From positions 1,798,001 through 1,862,000 of the forward strand of contig NZ_JAROCG010000001.1 of the NCBI RefSeq assembly GCF_030433645.1: a DNA stretch of 64,000 nt, given 5' to 3'. Every line of letters begins with the position of its first letter. Within the stretch, counting starts at the first letter, position 1. The notes beneath the pieces are model-generated. The model was given only the letters and a program-made list of their open reading frames with translations. It ran no database searches and was not told the origin of the DNA. Positions 25,719 to 34,263 of this stretch are shown in pieces. The translations under genes and the position numbers were made by a program. Source of the stretch: Arthrobacter burdickii (GTDB lineage: Bacteria > Actinomycetota > Actinomycetes > Actinomycetales > Micrococcaceae).

Positions 25719-26555
25719 ATGAGCGAAGAACGCAGGCGTGAACTGGGCGACACGGACGCCCCGGTCGAGCACGAGCTCAAGCAATCCTTCGACAAGACGA
25801 TCGGCGAGGGTGCCGAGCGGCTTCACCGCACCACGAGGAACATCCTGGTGACTGGCGTGTTCGGCGGATTCGAGGTCGGTCTGGGCATCATGGCCTACCT
25901 GGCCGTTATGCACGAGACGGGAAATCATCTGCTTGCAGGCCTCGCGTTCAGCATCGGCCTGGTCGCGCTTCTCCTCGCGCACAGCGAATTGTTCACGGAG
26001 AACTTCCTGATGCCGGTTGCAGCCGTCGTGGCGAAGGAAGGGAGCCCCGCCCAGTTGGCGAAGCTGTGGGGAGGCACCCTCGTGGCGAACCTCGCAGGCG
26101 GCTGGGTCTTCGTCTGGATCGTCATGCAGGCGTTCCCCGAGTGGTCCGACACCGTGAGCGAGAGCGCCCACCACTTCGTCGACGCCCCGTTCTCCCTCCA
26201 GGTGGTCGCCTTGGCGGTACTGGGCGGCAGCACGATCACCCTGATGAGCCGGATGCAGCAGGGCACTGAGAACGACGTCGCCAGGGTCATCGCCACGGTG
26301 ATCGGCGGGTTCCTCCTCGCGGGATTGCAGCTGTTCCATTCCATTCTGGACTCACTGCTGATCTTCGCAGCGATCCAGTCCGGTGCGGACATCACCTACG
26401 GGCAGTGGCTCGCCTGGTTCGGGTACACGCTGCTCTTCAACGTGCTCGGAGGCATCGTCCTCGTCACCCTCCTGCGACTGGTGCGAACGAAGGAACTCAT
26501 CGCGCAGCGCCGTCATGAGGCTCCCGAGGATCCGGCGGCACCGCACGGCGACTAG
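25719..26555 (+). CDS. Formate/nitrite transporter (FNT) family channel
   Basis: A 278-residue FNT/FocA-like membrane protein with six predicted helices and the family segment HSELFTENFLMPV. FNT channels form pentamers that pass formate, nitrite or other small monovalent anions. ATG 25719 has AGGGAAAGG upstream and is preferred to the GTG at 25698. The gene lies exactly between the two copies of a 34-bp direct repeat, which suggests it was inserted between the PPK2 gene and xseB. Confidence 0.87.
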   Translation: MSEERRRELGDTDAPVEHELKQSFDKTIGEGAERLHRTTRNILVTGVFGGFEVGLGIMAYLAVMHETGNHLLAGLAFSIGLVALLLAHSELFTENFLMPVAAVVAKEGSPAQLAKLWGGTLVANLAGGWVFVWIVMQAFPEWSDTVSESAHHFVDAPFSLQVVALAVLGGSTITLMSRMQQGTENDVARVIATVIGGFLLAGLQLFHSILDSLLIFAAIQSGADITYGQWLAWFGYTLLFNVLGGIVLVTLLRLVRTKELIAQRRHEAPEDPAAPHGD

Positions 26556-26556
26556 C

Positions 26557-26590
26557 CGAGGCCGAGAAGAAACGCCTCGCCACGTCCTGA
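26557..26590 (+). repeat. 34-bp direct repeat, copy B (displaced PPK2 3' end)
   Basis: Non-coding duplicate of the PPK2 3' end including its TGA, located 1 bp after the FNT stop and 4 bp before the end of xseB. See copy A at 25634-25667. Confidence 0.95.
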
Positions 26591-26594
26591 GCCG

Positions 26595-26858
26595 CTACCC
26601 CTCGGCCTTGTCCCGCGCGGCCGCGAGCCTCACCTTCGCCCCTTCCAGCCAGGCCTCACAGCGATCGGCCAGGGCCTCGCCGCGTTCCCAGAGGGCCAGC
26701 GACTCCTCGAGGCTCACGCCCCCCGCTTCGAGCCGGGCGACGACGGCCACGAGTTCCTCCCGTGCCTGCTCGTAGGACAGCGTGTCCACCTCCGGGCGGC
26801 GGGTCTCCGGCCGGCTGGTGTCCGATTGGTTGTTCTCGGGCTGGCTGTTCTGGCTCAT
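26595..26858 (-). CDS. xseB: Exodeoxyribonuclease VII small subunit
   Basis: An 87-residue subunit with the conserved helical core [20 protein letters not shown], then [20 protein letters not shown], flanked by a disordered N-terminus and a short tail. It associates with XseA to form a nuclease that degrades single-stranded DNA to oligonucleotides. It lies 69 bp downstream of xseA on the same strand. Confidence 0.93.
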   Translation of the reverse strand: MSQNSQPENNQSDTSRPETRRPEVDTLSYEQAREELVAVVARLEAGGVSLEESLALWERGEALADRCEAWLEGAKVRLAAARDKAEG

Positions 26859-26927
26859 GGTGTCTTCCTCGTCTGCTGGGTGGTCTGATGTCCGGCTGCG
26901 GGGACCGGGATGGTCGGGTGGCCCGGG

Positions 26928-28223
26928 TCAATGGGCGGCGGACGGAGCGGGCGCATCCTGGGAGACCGCGCCGAACTGCCCGCCGGCGACCCGGATGCGC
27001 AGGGTCTCGCCTGGCTGCACGTCCGCCGGCTCCCTGACCACGTGCCCGTCTGCCTTCTGCACCACCGCGTACCCGCGGTCCAGTGTCTTCTGCGGCGACA
27101 GGGACCGGACGCGTTCGCGCAGGTGATGGATCGAGTCCGCCTCCCGCTCGACTGCGGTGGAGATGGAGCGCAGCGCGCGGGATCGAAGCCGCTCGACGTC
27201 GGCTTCGCGGACGTCGATCATCCCTTCCGGTCGTGCCAGCGACGGGCGGGACCTCAGGTTGGCGAGGCTCTCACTCTCGCGGTGCACCAGGACCCGGATC
27301 GAGCGCTCGAGCGCGGCACGCGCCTGGCCGATCCGGCCGAGTTCCTCCGAGACATCCGGAACCACACGTTTCGCCGCATCCGTCGGCGTCGAGGCGCGCA
27401 GATCGGCCACCTCGTCGAGCAGGGGCCGGTCCGCCTCGTGGCCGATCGCGCTGACCACCGGGGTACGGGCCAGGGCGACGGCCCGCACCAGGGATTCATC
27501 GCTGAACGGCAGGAGGTCCTCGAGTGCCCCGCCGCCGCGCGCGATGATGATCACGTCGACCTGTGGGTGGGCGTCCAGTTCGGCGAGCGCCGCGGTGACC
27601 TGGGCGACGCTGCTGACGCCCTGGACGGCCACCTCGCGCACCTCGAACTCGACGGCCGGCCACCGCAGCGCCGCGTTGCGCATCACGTCCTTCATGGCGT
27701 CGGAATCACGGCCCGTGATGAGCCCGATGCGGTGGGGGAGGAGGGGCAGCTGCTTCTTGCGGGCCGCTGCGAACAGTCCCTCGGACGCCAGGGCCTGCCG
27801 CAGCCGCTCGATCCGGGCGAGGAGGTCCCCGATCCCGACGGGCCGGATGTCGATCGTCTGCATCGACAGGCGCCCGGTCTTGACCCAGAAGTCGGGTTTG
27901 AGGCGGGCCACCACGCGTGAGCCGCGATCAAGCGGTGCGGAGGCCCGGTCCATCACGCTGCCGTAGACCGAGAGGGACAGGGATACCTCCGAGTCGACAT
28001 CGCGGAGCGTGATGTAGCACATGCTCGCGCGACGGTTGAGTTCGATGACCTGCCCCTCCACCCAGGCCGCGGGGGCGCGCTCGATATGTGCCTTCAGTTT
28101 CTCGGACAGGAGATGGAGCGGCCACGGCGCGTCCGGTGACGTCTCCGCTGCCGTCGCCGGGACCGTCGACGCCGGCCGGGGCGAGCCTGCAACGGGCTGC
28201 GCGCGGAATCCCTCGCTCGTCAT
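26928..28223 (-). CDS. xseA: Exodeoxyribonuclease VII large subunit
   Basis: A 431-residue protein. The N-terminal OB fold contains WVEGQVIELNRRASMCYITL. The catalytic domain carries GLITGRDSDAMKDVMRN, VDVIIIARGGGALEDLLPF and PVVSAIGHEADRPLLDEVAD. Long helices and the tail SPQKTLDRGYAVV follow. Start at ATG 28223 (MTSEGF) with AGGAG upstream; the longer open frame to 28295 is rejected. Divergent from a hypothetical membrane-protein gene. Confidence 0.95.
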   Translation of the reverse strand: MTSEGFRAQPVAGSPRPASTVPATAAETSPDAPWPLHLLSEKLKAHIERAPAAWVEGQVIELNRRASMCYITLRDVDSEVSLSLSVYGSVMDRASAPLDRGSRVVARLKPDFWVKTGRLSMQTIDIRPVGIGDLLARIERLRQALASEGLFAAARKKQLPLLPHRIGLITGRDSDAMKDVMRNAALRWPAVEFEVREVAVQGVSSVAQVTAALAELDAHPQVDVIIIARGGGALEDLLPFSDESLVRAVALARTPVVSAIGHEADRPLLDEVADLRASTPTDAAKRVVPDVSEELGRIGQARAALERSIRVLVHRESESLANLRSRPSLARPEGMIDVREADVERLRSRALRSISTAVEREADSIHHLRERVRSLSPQKTLDRGYAVVQKADGHVVREPADVQPGETLRIRVAGGQFGAVSQDAPAPSAAH

Positions 28224-28415
28224 CGGTCTCCTGTCCTCGGGGAGGCGGTTGCCCCCAGGTGTTCCACGGGAAAATGCACTGTCCATCTCTACCACCCCCG
28301 ACCCACGGCATCCTGCCCGGCAGGACCGAAGTGGGCTGCCCGACCCCCTGCCGCACCGTGCCGGCTGTCGCTGGAGCGGGCATAATCGGAGGTTCGACCT
28401 CCAGTAAAGGATTCC

Positions 28416-29258
28416 ATGCGGACGTTCGTCTCTGCCCTCCTGGGCCTCCTCGCGCTCGTCGTCGCCTCGGGCGGACTGGTGTCGGCCTGGCTCGACGAGA
28501 ACCTCGTGGAGGAGTCCGGGTTCATCGCGCTGGCGGCTCCGCTGGGTGACGACGCCGATTTCCAGGCGGCGCTCGCCGAGTCACTCGCGCAGGAGGTGAC
28601 GGCGAATACCGAACTGCCCGAGCAGCTCGGCTCCTTCGTCGAACCACTCGTCCGGGATGCTGCCGGGGCGGTCACCCGCTCGTCCGGTTATCCGGCCGCC
28701 TGGGCCGAGACCCTGCGCCTCTCTCACGCCGTGACCTTCGCGCAGGCGCCCGATCCCTCGGAGTCGGCACCGGCCGTCCTGACCCTCGATCTCGGGCCGG
28801 TCGTCGGGCTCGTGGCGGACAGCGTCGGAGCGGGTCTGGGCGTGGACATCCCGATCCCGGAAGACACCACGGTCGAGGTCGGCTCCCTGGCACGGGGCGG
28901 GCTCCTGCACGGTATCGCCGACGTGGTGCAGGACTGGCGGCTGTACCTCGCGGGCGCTGCGGTGCTGGCGCTGCTGGCCCTCGTGATCGCCCGACGGCGG
29001 GGCACCACGCTCGCGCTCCTGGGACTCGGGGTCGTGGGCATCGGTGTGCTCGGCATCCTCGCGGGGGACTGGGTGCCCGACGCAGCAACCAGGGCACCCG
29101 GGACTGGTGCCGTCGCCGACGTGTTCATCCGGGGGCTGGCGCAACGCGCCGGAGCGGACATCGCGGACTCCAGTGTGCCGGTGGTCGTCGGGGGGCTCGT
29201 CGCCGTTCTGGTCGGCGTGATCGGGCAACTCGCCGTCGGACGCGGGCGCAGGGCTTAG
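28416..29258 (+). CDS. Hypothetical membrane protein, four membrane segments
   Basis: A 280-residue protein not assigned to a family. Residues 1-25 form a signal anchor. Residues 26-172 are extracytoplasmic and contain runs of acidic and Ala/Val residues (LDLGPVVGLVADSVGAG). Helices follow at about 176-193, 197-217 and 254-274, and the C-terminus is basic. AAAGGA lies just upstream of the ATG; CATAAT at 28381-28386 may be a -10 element, followed by a small perfect stem (GGAGGT TCG ACCTCC, 28388-28402). Position between xseA and ispH is common for such proteins in this group. Confidence 0.7.
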   Translation: MRTFVSALLGLLALVVASGGLVSAWLDENLVEESGFIALAAPLGDDADFQAALAESLAQEVTANTELPEQLGSFVEPLVRDAAGAVTRSSGYPAAWAETLRLSHAVTFAQAPDPSESAPAVLTLDLGPVVGLVADSVGAGLGVDIPIPEDTTVEVGSLARGGLLHGIADVVQDWRLYLAGAAVLALLALVIARRRGTTLALLGLGVVGIGVLGILAGDWVPDAATRAPGTGAVADVFIRGLAQRAGADIADSSVPVVVGGLVAVLVGVIGQLAVGRGRRA

Positions 29259-29283
29259 CTTCCAGCGGAGGAGCATCCGGTGG

Positions 29284-29309
29284 ACCGGGTCGCACGTTCG
29301 CGACCCGGT
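29284..29309. promoter_or_regulatory. 10-bp perfect inverted repeat abutting the ispH -10 element
   Basis: ACCGGGTCGC (29284-29293), a 6-nt spacer, then GCGACCCGGT (29300-29309). The right arm ends on the first T of the ispH -10 hexamer. It may be a terminator of the upstream gene, an operator for ispH, or both. Confidence 0.6.
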
Positions 29310-29323
29310 AGAATCGGAGAATG
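29309..29323 (+). promoter_or_regulatory. -10 hexamer for leaderless ispH
   Basis: TAGAAT at 29309-29314 lies 6 nt before ATG 29321. It is among the best TANNNT matches in the window. Confidence 0.55.
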
Positions 29324-30415
29324 ACCAGTACCACCGTTCAGGTCCCCATGCCCACCATCCCGCGCAGGCGTCGCTCTCCCGAGGACGTGCTCGCCGCCGC
29401 GCCGGTCGGGGAGAAGAAGGTACTGCTCGCAGCACCCCGCGGCTATTGCGCCGGGGTGGACCGCGCCGTCATCGCCGTCGAGAAGGCTCTGGAGCACTAC
29501 GGGCCGCCCGTGTACGTGCGCAAGCAGATCGTGCACAACCTGCACGTGGTCTCCACGCTCGAGGCGAAGGGCGCCATCTTCGTGGACGAGACCGACGAGG
29601 TCCCCGAGGGCGCCCTCGTGGTCTTCTCGGCCCACGGCGTCTCACCCGCCGTCGTGCAGTCCGCAGAGGACCGGGGACTGCGGACCATCGACGCCACCTG
29701 CCCCCTCGTGACCAAGGTGCACAAGGAGGCCCAGCGCTTCGCCCGCGACGACTTCGACATCCTCCTGATCGGCCACGAGGGCCACGAGGAAGTGGAGGGC
29801 ACGGCGGGCGAGGCCCCCGATCACATCCAGATCGTCAACGGCCCGGAGGACGTCGACAAGGTCCAGGTGCGCGACCCCGAGAGGCTCATCTGGCTCTCGC
29901 AGACCACCCTGAGCGTCGACGAGACCATGCTGACCGTGAACCTGCTCAAGCAGCGCTTCCCGACCCTGCAGGACCCGCCCAGTGACGACATCTGCTACGC
30001 CACGTCGAACCGCCAGGCCGCCATCAAGAAGATCGCGCCGCAGACGGACCTCGTGATCGTCGTCGGGTCCGCCAACTCCTCGAACTCCGTCCGCCTGGTG
30101 GAAGTCGCGCTCGAGTACGGGGCCAAGGCAGCCCACCGCGTCGACTTCGCCAACGAGGTCGACGAGTCCTGGTTCGAGGGCGTGGCCACCGTCGGCATCT
30201 CCTCGGGCGCCTCCGTGCCGGAGAACCTCGTGCAGGACGTGCTCCGGCTGCTCGCCGAGTACGGCTACGGACAGGTCGAGGAGGTCGTGACGGCCCAGGA
30301 GGACATCATCTTCTCCCTGCCCAAGGAGATCCGGGCCGCTCTGAAGGCCATGGGCGACCCGTCGCAGGGTCGTGGTGGCAGGGGCCAGCGGCAGGACCGC
30401 ACCACGCTCAACTGA
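29321..30415 (+). CDS. ispH: 4-hydroxy-3-methylbut-2-enyl diphosphate reductase
   Basis: Last enzyme of the MEP pathway, producing IPP and DMAPP with a [4Fe-4S] cluster. The 364-residue protein has the three cluster cysteines in [18 protein letters not shown] and ICYATSNRQ, and conserved substrate residues in QIVHN, ETDEVP and SSNSVRL. A 30-residue N-terminal extension precedes the core. Divergent xseBA and downstream ychF are its usual actinobacterial neighbours. A strong hairpin follows at 30455-30497. Confidence 0.96.
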   Translation: MTSTTVQVPMPTIPRRRRSPEDVLAAAPVGEKKVLLAAPRGYCAGVDRAVIAVEKALEHYGPPVYVRKQIVHNLHVVSTLEAKGAIFVDETDEVPEGALVVFSAHGVSPAVVQSAEDRGLRTIDATCPLVTKVHKEAQRFARDDFDILLIGHEGHEEVEGTAGEAPDHIQIVNGPEDVDKVQVRDPERLIWLSQTTLSVDETMLTVNLLKQRFPTLQDPPSDDICYATSNRQAAIKKIAPQTDLVIVVGSANSSNSVRLVEVALEYGAKAAHRVDFANEVDESWFEGVATVGISSGASVPENLVQDVLRLLAEYGYGQVEEVVTAQEDIIFSLPKEIRAALKAMGDPSQGRGGRGQRQDRTTLN

Positions 30416-30454
30416 TTCTCCGGGCGGCGGCTCAGTCCGCCGCGGCCGATCACC

Positions 30455-30497
30455 GCAACGACGGCGGCTCTTCCTCGGGAAGGGCCGCCGTCGTTGC
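30455..30497. terminator. 14-bp hairpin between convergent ispH and rmuC
   Basis: GCAACGACGGCGGC (30455-30468) pairs perfectly with GCCGCCGTCGTTGC (30484-30497). It lies between convergent genes and could serve both. The core resembles hairpins at 54626 and 60722. Confidence 0.75.
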
Positions 30498-30540
30498 AAG
30501 GCCCGGCCCTGCGGGCAGCGCCCGTCGGCGTCCTGTCCAG

Positions 30541-30580
30541 CCCGCTATCCCGCTATCCCGCTATCCCGCTGTCCCGCTAC
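30541..30580. repeat. Five tandem 8-bp repeats (CCCGCTAT)
   Basis: CCCGCTAT is repeated three times, then CCCGCTGT and CCCGCTAC. The rmuC stop codon (complement of 30577-30579) lies in the last unit, so copy-number change would not normally alter the protein. Confidence 0.9.
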
Positions 30581-31890
30581 CCGTCGGTCCCGTCGAGGAG
30601 CTCGTGGGCCGTCAGGGAGCGGGGAGTGGCGTCGATCGCGGCCTGGCCCGGGCTGCCCGGCGCCCCGGCGCGCTGTGCACGGGCCGTGCCGAGCATGCTC
30701 ACGTCGGCGCCTTCCTCCGCACCACCGGCCGCCGCGTCGACGACGTCGAGGGATGCCGAATCGAACGCCCCGATGCGCCGGGCCGTGGGAAGCACGCGGG
30801 ATTCGAGGGCGCCCACGAAGGAGTTGTAGCGTTCCACCGAGGTCTTGAGGGACGCTCCCAGACGGGTGACGTGCCCGCCCATCGTGCCCAGGCGCTCGTA
30901 CAGCTGCTTCGACAGGTCGAAGAGCTCCCGCGCGTTGTCGGTGAGCACGGCCTGCCGCCAGCTGAAGGCGGCACCCTTGAGGATGCCGAGCAGGGACACC
31001 GGTGACGCGAGGGCGACGTTCTGGCCGAAGGCGTAGTCGAGCAGTTCGGGATCGGCGCGCAGGGCCTCGGAGAGCACCGACTCGACCGGGATGAAGCAGA
31101 TGACCAGCTCGGGGGAGTTCGCCGCGCCTTCCCAGTACTTCTTCCGTGCCAGGGCGTCGATGTGGGCGCGCAGCGCCTTGCCGTGCTGGCGGAGCAACTC
31201 GGCGCGCCGGGACTCCAGGGCGGCCGTGTCGGCGTCGCTGTCGGCCGCGCCCGCAAGCTCCTGAGCGGCGAGGAAGGCGGTCAGGGGCACCTTGGCGTCG
31301 ATGACCAGTTGCTTGTCGCCCGGAAGCTGCACCACCATGTCCGGCCGTGCGCGCTCGCCGTCGTCGCCCGCGCTGAAGGACACCTGCTCCAGGAAGTCCA
31401 CGCGTGATAGCATGCCGGCTGCCTCCACGACGCGGCGCAACTGGATCTCACCCCACTGGCCGCGCGCGCTGTTGCTGCGCAGGGCACCGGCGAGCGAGGA
31501 GGTTGTCGAGAGCAGGCGGGCATCCGCTTCGCGCGCCTCCTCGAGCTGCCGGGCGAGCTGCCCGTACTGTTCCAGGCGGTCGCGCTCGAGCAGGCCCACC
31601 TGCCGCTGGACCTGGGTCAGCTTCTCCGCGACGGGAGCGAGCGCACGCAGGACGTCGTTGTCCGTGGAGGTCTTGCCGGTCAGCTCGCGGTTGTGCTGCT
31701 GCAGGAGGTCGCGCTGGGCGACGGCTGCCGCCAGGTCCGTCGTCGTGCTCCCGAGGCGCGCTGTCGCATCGTCGAGCTCGGTACGGAGGTCTGCCGTGCG
31801 CGGGGTGAGATAGCGCGCCACCAGGAAGGCGCCGACGGCGCTCCCGAGGACGAAGGCGAGGAGAACGAGGAGGACGGCCGTGGTGCTCAT
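30577..31890 (-). CDS. rmuC: DNA recombination protein RmuC family
   Basis: A 437-residue protein with an N-terminal membrane anchor (TTAVLLVLLAFVLGSAVGAF), a coiled-coil region to about residue 120, and the RmuC nuclease-like domain: ARGQWGEIQLRRVVEAAGM, PDMVVQLPGDKQLVIDAKVP, CFIPVESVL, then GILKGAAFSWRQ. RmuC is linked to suppression of recombination at inverted repeats. ATG 31890 begins at MSTTAV; a further upstream ATG at 31935 would put polar residues before the anchor and is less likely. Convergent with ispH. Confidence 0.9.
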   Translation of the reverse strand: MSTTAVLLVLLAFVLGSAVGAFLVARYLTPRTADLRTELDDATARLGSTTTDLAAAVAQRDLLQQHNRELTGKTSTDNDVLRALAPVAEKLTQVQRQVGLLERDRLEQYGQLARQLEEAREADARLLSTTSSLAGALRSNSARGQWGEIQLRRVVEAAGMLSRVDFLEQVSFSAGDDGERARPDMVVQLPGDKQLVIDAKVPLTAFLAAQELAGAADSDADTAALESRRAELLRQHGKALRAHIDALARKKYWEGAANSPELVICFIPVESVLSEALRADPELLDYAFGQNVALASPVSLLGILKGAAFSWRQAVLTDNARELFDLSKQLYERLGTMGGHVTRLGASLKTSVERYNSFVGALESRVLPTARRIGAFDSASLDVVDAAAGGAEEGADVSMLGTARAQRAGAPGSPGQAAIDATPRSLTAHELLDGTDG

Positions 31891-31960
31891 GTCCACACTG
31901 TCGCAGGAACCTCCGACATTCGGCGGACGCGACACCGCCGGACGGCCTCCCGCTGCCCGG

Positions 31961-31977
31961 TAGACTTGTCTCCCGTG
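31961..31977 (+). promoter_or_regulatory. -10 hexamer for leaderless ychF
   Basis: TAGACT at 31961-31966 is 8 nt before the GTG at 31975, with no ribosome site. Confidence 0.45.
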
Positions 31978-33060
31978 GCTCTTACTATCGGCATCGTCGG
32001 ACTGCCCAACGTCGGCAAATCAACCCTCTTCAACGCCCTGACGCGCAACAACGTCCTGGCGGCGAACTACCCGTTCGCGACCATCGAGCCGAATGTCGGC
32101 GTAGTCAGCCTGCCGGACCCGCGCCTTGCACAGCTCGCCGAGGTCTTCGGGTCGAAGCAGATCCTGCCGGCCACCGTCTCCTTCGTCGACATCGCCGGCA
32201 TCGTCAAGGGGGCCTCCGAGGGTGAGGGCCTCGGCAACCAGTTCCTCGCGAACATCCGCGAGGCCGAGGCCATCGCCCAGGTCATCCGCGTCTTCGACGA
32301 TCCGGACGTCATCCATGTCGACGGCAAGGTCGACCCCCGCTCCGACATGGAGACCATCAACACCGAGCTGATCCTCGCCGATCTGCAGACGCTCGAGAAG
32401 GCCATCCCGCGCGTCGAGAAGGAAGTGAAGATCAAGAAGCGCGAGGCCGCACAGCTCAGCGCCATGCAGGCCGCGCAGGTCGTCCTCGAGCGCGGCGATA
32501 CGATCTTCTCCTCGGTGAAGAGCGACAAGCTCGAGATGGAGCACCTGCGTGAGTTGAGCCTGCTGACCGCCAAGCCCTTCATCTATGTCTTCAACGTCGA
32601 CGACGCGGTGCTCGGGAGCCCGGAACGCCAGGAGGAGTTGCGCCAGCTCGTGGCTCCCGCCGATGCCATCTTCCTCGACGCCAAGCTCGAGGCCGACCTC
32701 GTGGAGCTCGACGAAGCCGAGGCCCGCGAGATGCTCGAGATGAACGGCCAGGAGGAGTCGGGGCTGGATCAGCTGGCACGCGTCGGCTTCCATACCCTCG
32801 GGTTGCAGACCTACCTCACCGCCGGTCCCAAGGAAACCCGCGCCTGGACGATCAAGAAAGGTGCCACGGCCCCGGAGGCGGCAGGGGTCATCCACTCCGA
32901 TTTCCAGCGTGGCTTCATCAAGGCCGAGGTCGTCCACTTCGAGGACCTCATGGAAGCCCGGACGATGGCCGAAGCCAAGTCCCGCGGCAAGGTGCGCATC
33001 GAGGGCAAGGAGTACGTCATGGCCGACGGCGACGTCGTAGAGTTCCGCTTCAACGTGTAA
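31975..33060 (+). CDS. ychF: Redox-regulated ATPase YchF (Obg-like)
   Basis: A 361-residue P-loop protein of the Obg-HflX superfamily that prefers ATP, binds ribosomes and affects oxidative-stress responses. It has the G1 motif GLPNVGKST (residues 9-17), switch region [15 protein letters not shown]3 [20 protein letters not shown], and the C-terminal TGS domain ending EFRFNV. The length is exactly typical. GTG 31975 is fixed by alignment of the canonical [17 protein letters not shown] start. Confidence 0.96.
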   Translation: MALTIGIVGLPNVGKSTLFNALTRNNVLAANYPFATIEPNVGVVSLPDPRLAQLAEVFGSKQILPATVSFVDIAGIVKGASEGEGLGNQFLANIREAEAIAQVIRVFDDPDVIHVDGKVDPRSDMETINTELILADLQTLEKAIPRVEKEVKIKKREAAQLSAMQAAQVVLERGDTIFSSVKSDKLEMEHLRELSLLTAKPFIYVFNVDDAVLGSPERQEELRQLVAPADAIFLDAKLEADLVELDEAEAREMLEMNGQEESGLDQLARVGFHTLGLQTYLTAGPKETRAWTIKKGATAPEAAGVIHSDFQRGFIKAEVVHFEDLMEARTMAEAKSRGKVRIEGKEYVMADGDVVEFRFNV

Positions 33061-33416
33061 TTCTTGATCTCCTTGGGACCTTTTGTGATCGCCGCCAAGA
33101 ACACGTGTTCCTAGCGGCGATGCGCTCTTGCGACCGCGCCTAGTCAAGATGATGCCGCCAGCATTGTGCAGCATGGCAGGCGTCGGCGGTTCGGTACGAG
33201 GCTGATTCTTGGTCCGAAGAAGCCAACGGCCTTGTCTTCATCTACCGGTGAGTGACTTCGTGGTTGTGCCCCCTCTGAACGACGGTGTCAGCGCAGCCCC
33301 ACGGGGCGCCATCCAGCCCTGTCGCACCCGCCGCTACCGGCGTAGGCTTCGGCTGTACCGGCTCTGTCCGCGGGATCCGTCCGTCCGGCCGGCAGTCGGC
33401 TACAAAGGAGTCCGCC
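33061..33416. other. 356-bp intergenic stretch with a large palindrome
   Basis: Lies between ychF and a small monooxygenase-like gene. It holds the 34-bp palindrome described separately and the ribosome site AAAGGAG (33404-33410). No other coding signal was found. Base composition is visibly less GC-rich at its start than in the flanking core genes. Confidence 0.5.
33088..33121. repeat. 34-bp near-perfect palindrome centred on CACGTG
   Basis: The left arm ATCGCCGCCAAGAACAC and right arm GTGTTCCTAGCGGCGAT are reverse complements except at two positions, with no spacer. It starts 28 bp after the ychF stop. No T-run follows, so either a terminator or a protein-binding site is possible. Confidence 0.75.
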
Positions 33417-33680
33417 ATGACTGTTCTGGTCCAAAATCTTCTGCCCGGCCTGACCCGGGAACAGTATGAAGGCATCGCCGCCGCTCTCAGGGACAAACTC
33501 ATTGCGGCCCCCGGCTTCAACGCCCACTACGCCTATGAGAGCGAAGGCGGAATGACCGTTGTGGAAGTTTGGGAGGCGGCCACTCACCACGACGCCTGGT
33601 TCGACAACAATGTCAGGCCAAACCTGCCGGTGGAGGTCACCCAGGAGAAGCACGAACTGGCGAACGAGATGACAGCCTAG
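33417..33680 (+). CDS. Small dimeric alpha/beta-barrel protein (antibiotic-biosynthesis-monooxygenase-like)
   Basis: An 87-residue protein with the strand-helix-strand pattern of the ABM/dimeric alpha-beta-barrel superfamily: VLVQNLLPGLTREQYEGIAA, GFNAHYAYES, then MTVVEVWEAATHHDAWFDNN. Members include monooxygenases and small structural or sensor proteins. AAAGGAG precedes ATG 33417. It stands alone, with a decaying acetyltransferase on the opposite strand just downstream. The function is not determined. Confidence 0.65.
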   Translation: MTVLVQNLLPGLTREQYEGIAAALRDKLIAAPGFNAHYAYESEGGMTVVEVWEAATHHDAWFDNNVRPNLPVEVTQEKHELANEMTA

Positions 33681-33759
33681 CGCTGCTGTTCGATCCCGTG
33701 CGAAAGGCTTTGCGAGTCAGGCTCAGTTCGGTCGTCTGCAACAGACCTCCACGGCTCAC

Positions 33760-33971
33760 GTTCGGCGGGGAGGACTTGAATTCGGCGTCGACGCTCTGAA
33801 TCAAAGCTCGTACCTCGCCGGGGGAGTGGTACCGTCCGTTGAGCTCGGCGGTGATGCGCAGCGACCCCTGGCTCGCGGCTGCATTGCCCCACAGTCTGGC
33901 GATCCTCAGGAGATCGTCTCTCCCGCGTTCAAGGCCGCCAGAAGGTCGTCGAGCTCGCGAATTTCGAGCAT
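33760..33971 (-). pseudogene. Remnant of a sugar O-acetyltransferase (maltose/galactoside acetyltransferase type)
   Basis: Reading from ATG 33971 on the minus strand, the first frame gives MLEIRELDDLLAALNAGETI and reaches TGA at 33908-33906. A different frame then continues with LRITAELNGRYHSPGEVRAL (about 33835-33861 onward) and VDAEFKSSPP. Together these match the N-terminal region of LbH-type sugar O-acetyltransferases, where TAELN, YH, EVRAL and VD-SF-PP occur in this order. The hexapeptide-repeat domain that should follow is absent. So the gene is both frameshifted and truncated. Confidence 0.6.
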
Positions 33972-34263
33972 GTGCCCCGCGATATCGTTTTATCGGCTGC
34001 ACCTGAGGACGCAGCTCAAGGAATCCGAAGAAGCCCTGGGTTGTTGGTCGCGACAAATTCCCTTGAGGAGGTCTGGCAGTTCGGGGCCGATGCCGGCAGG
34101 TTTCCGTTCTTCGACGCCGACCGGTACCCGGGCGAAAGAGTCCTTTGCGATGTGGATGGGTCGGCATGAGCGCCTCGACCATGTCCTGCCCGGTTGGAAT
34201 GCCTCCACTTCATTCAGGACAGCGAGCGACGGTATGTAAGCTGACGCGGCAACGGCGGCTTCG
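33972..34263. other. Unassigned, probably degraded stretch
   Basis: All frames on both strands give short, unmatched peptides. It lies between two pseudogene remnants on the minus strand (sugar O-acetyltransferase and aldehyde dehydrogenase) and probably holds scrambled parts of the same former operon. Nothing specific could be assigned. Confidence 0.4.
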
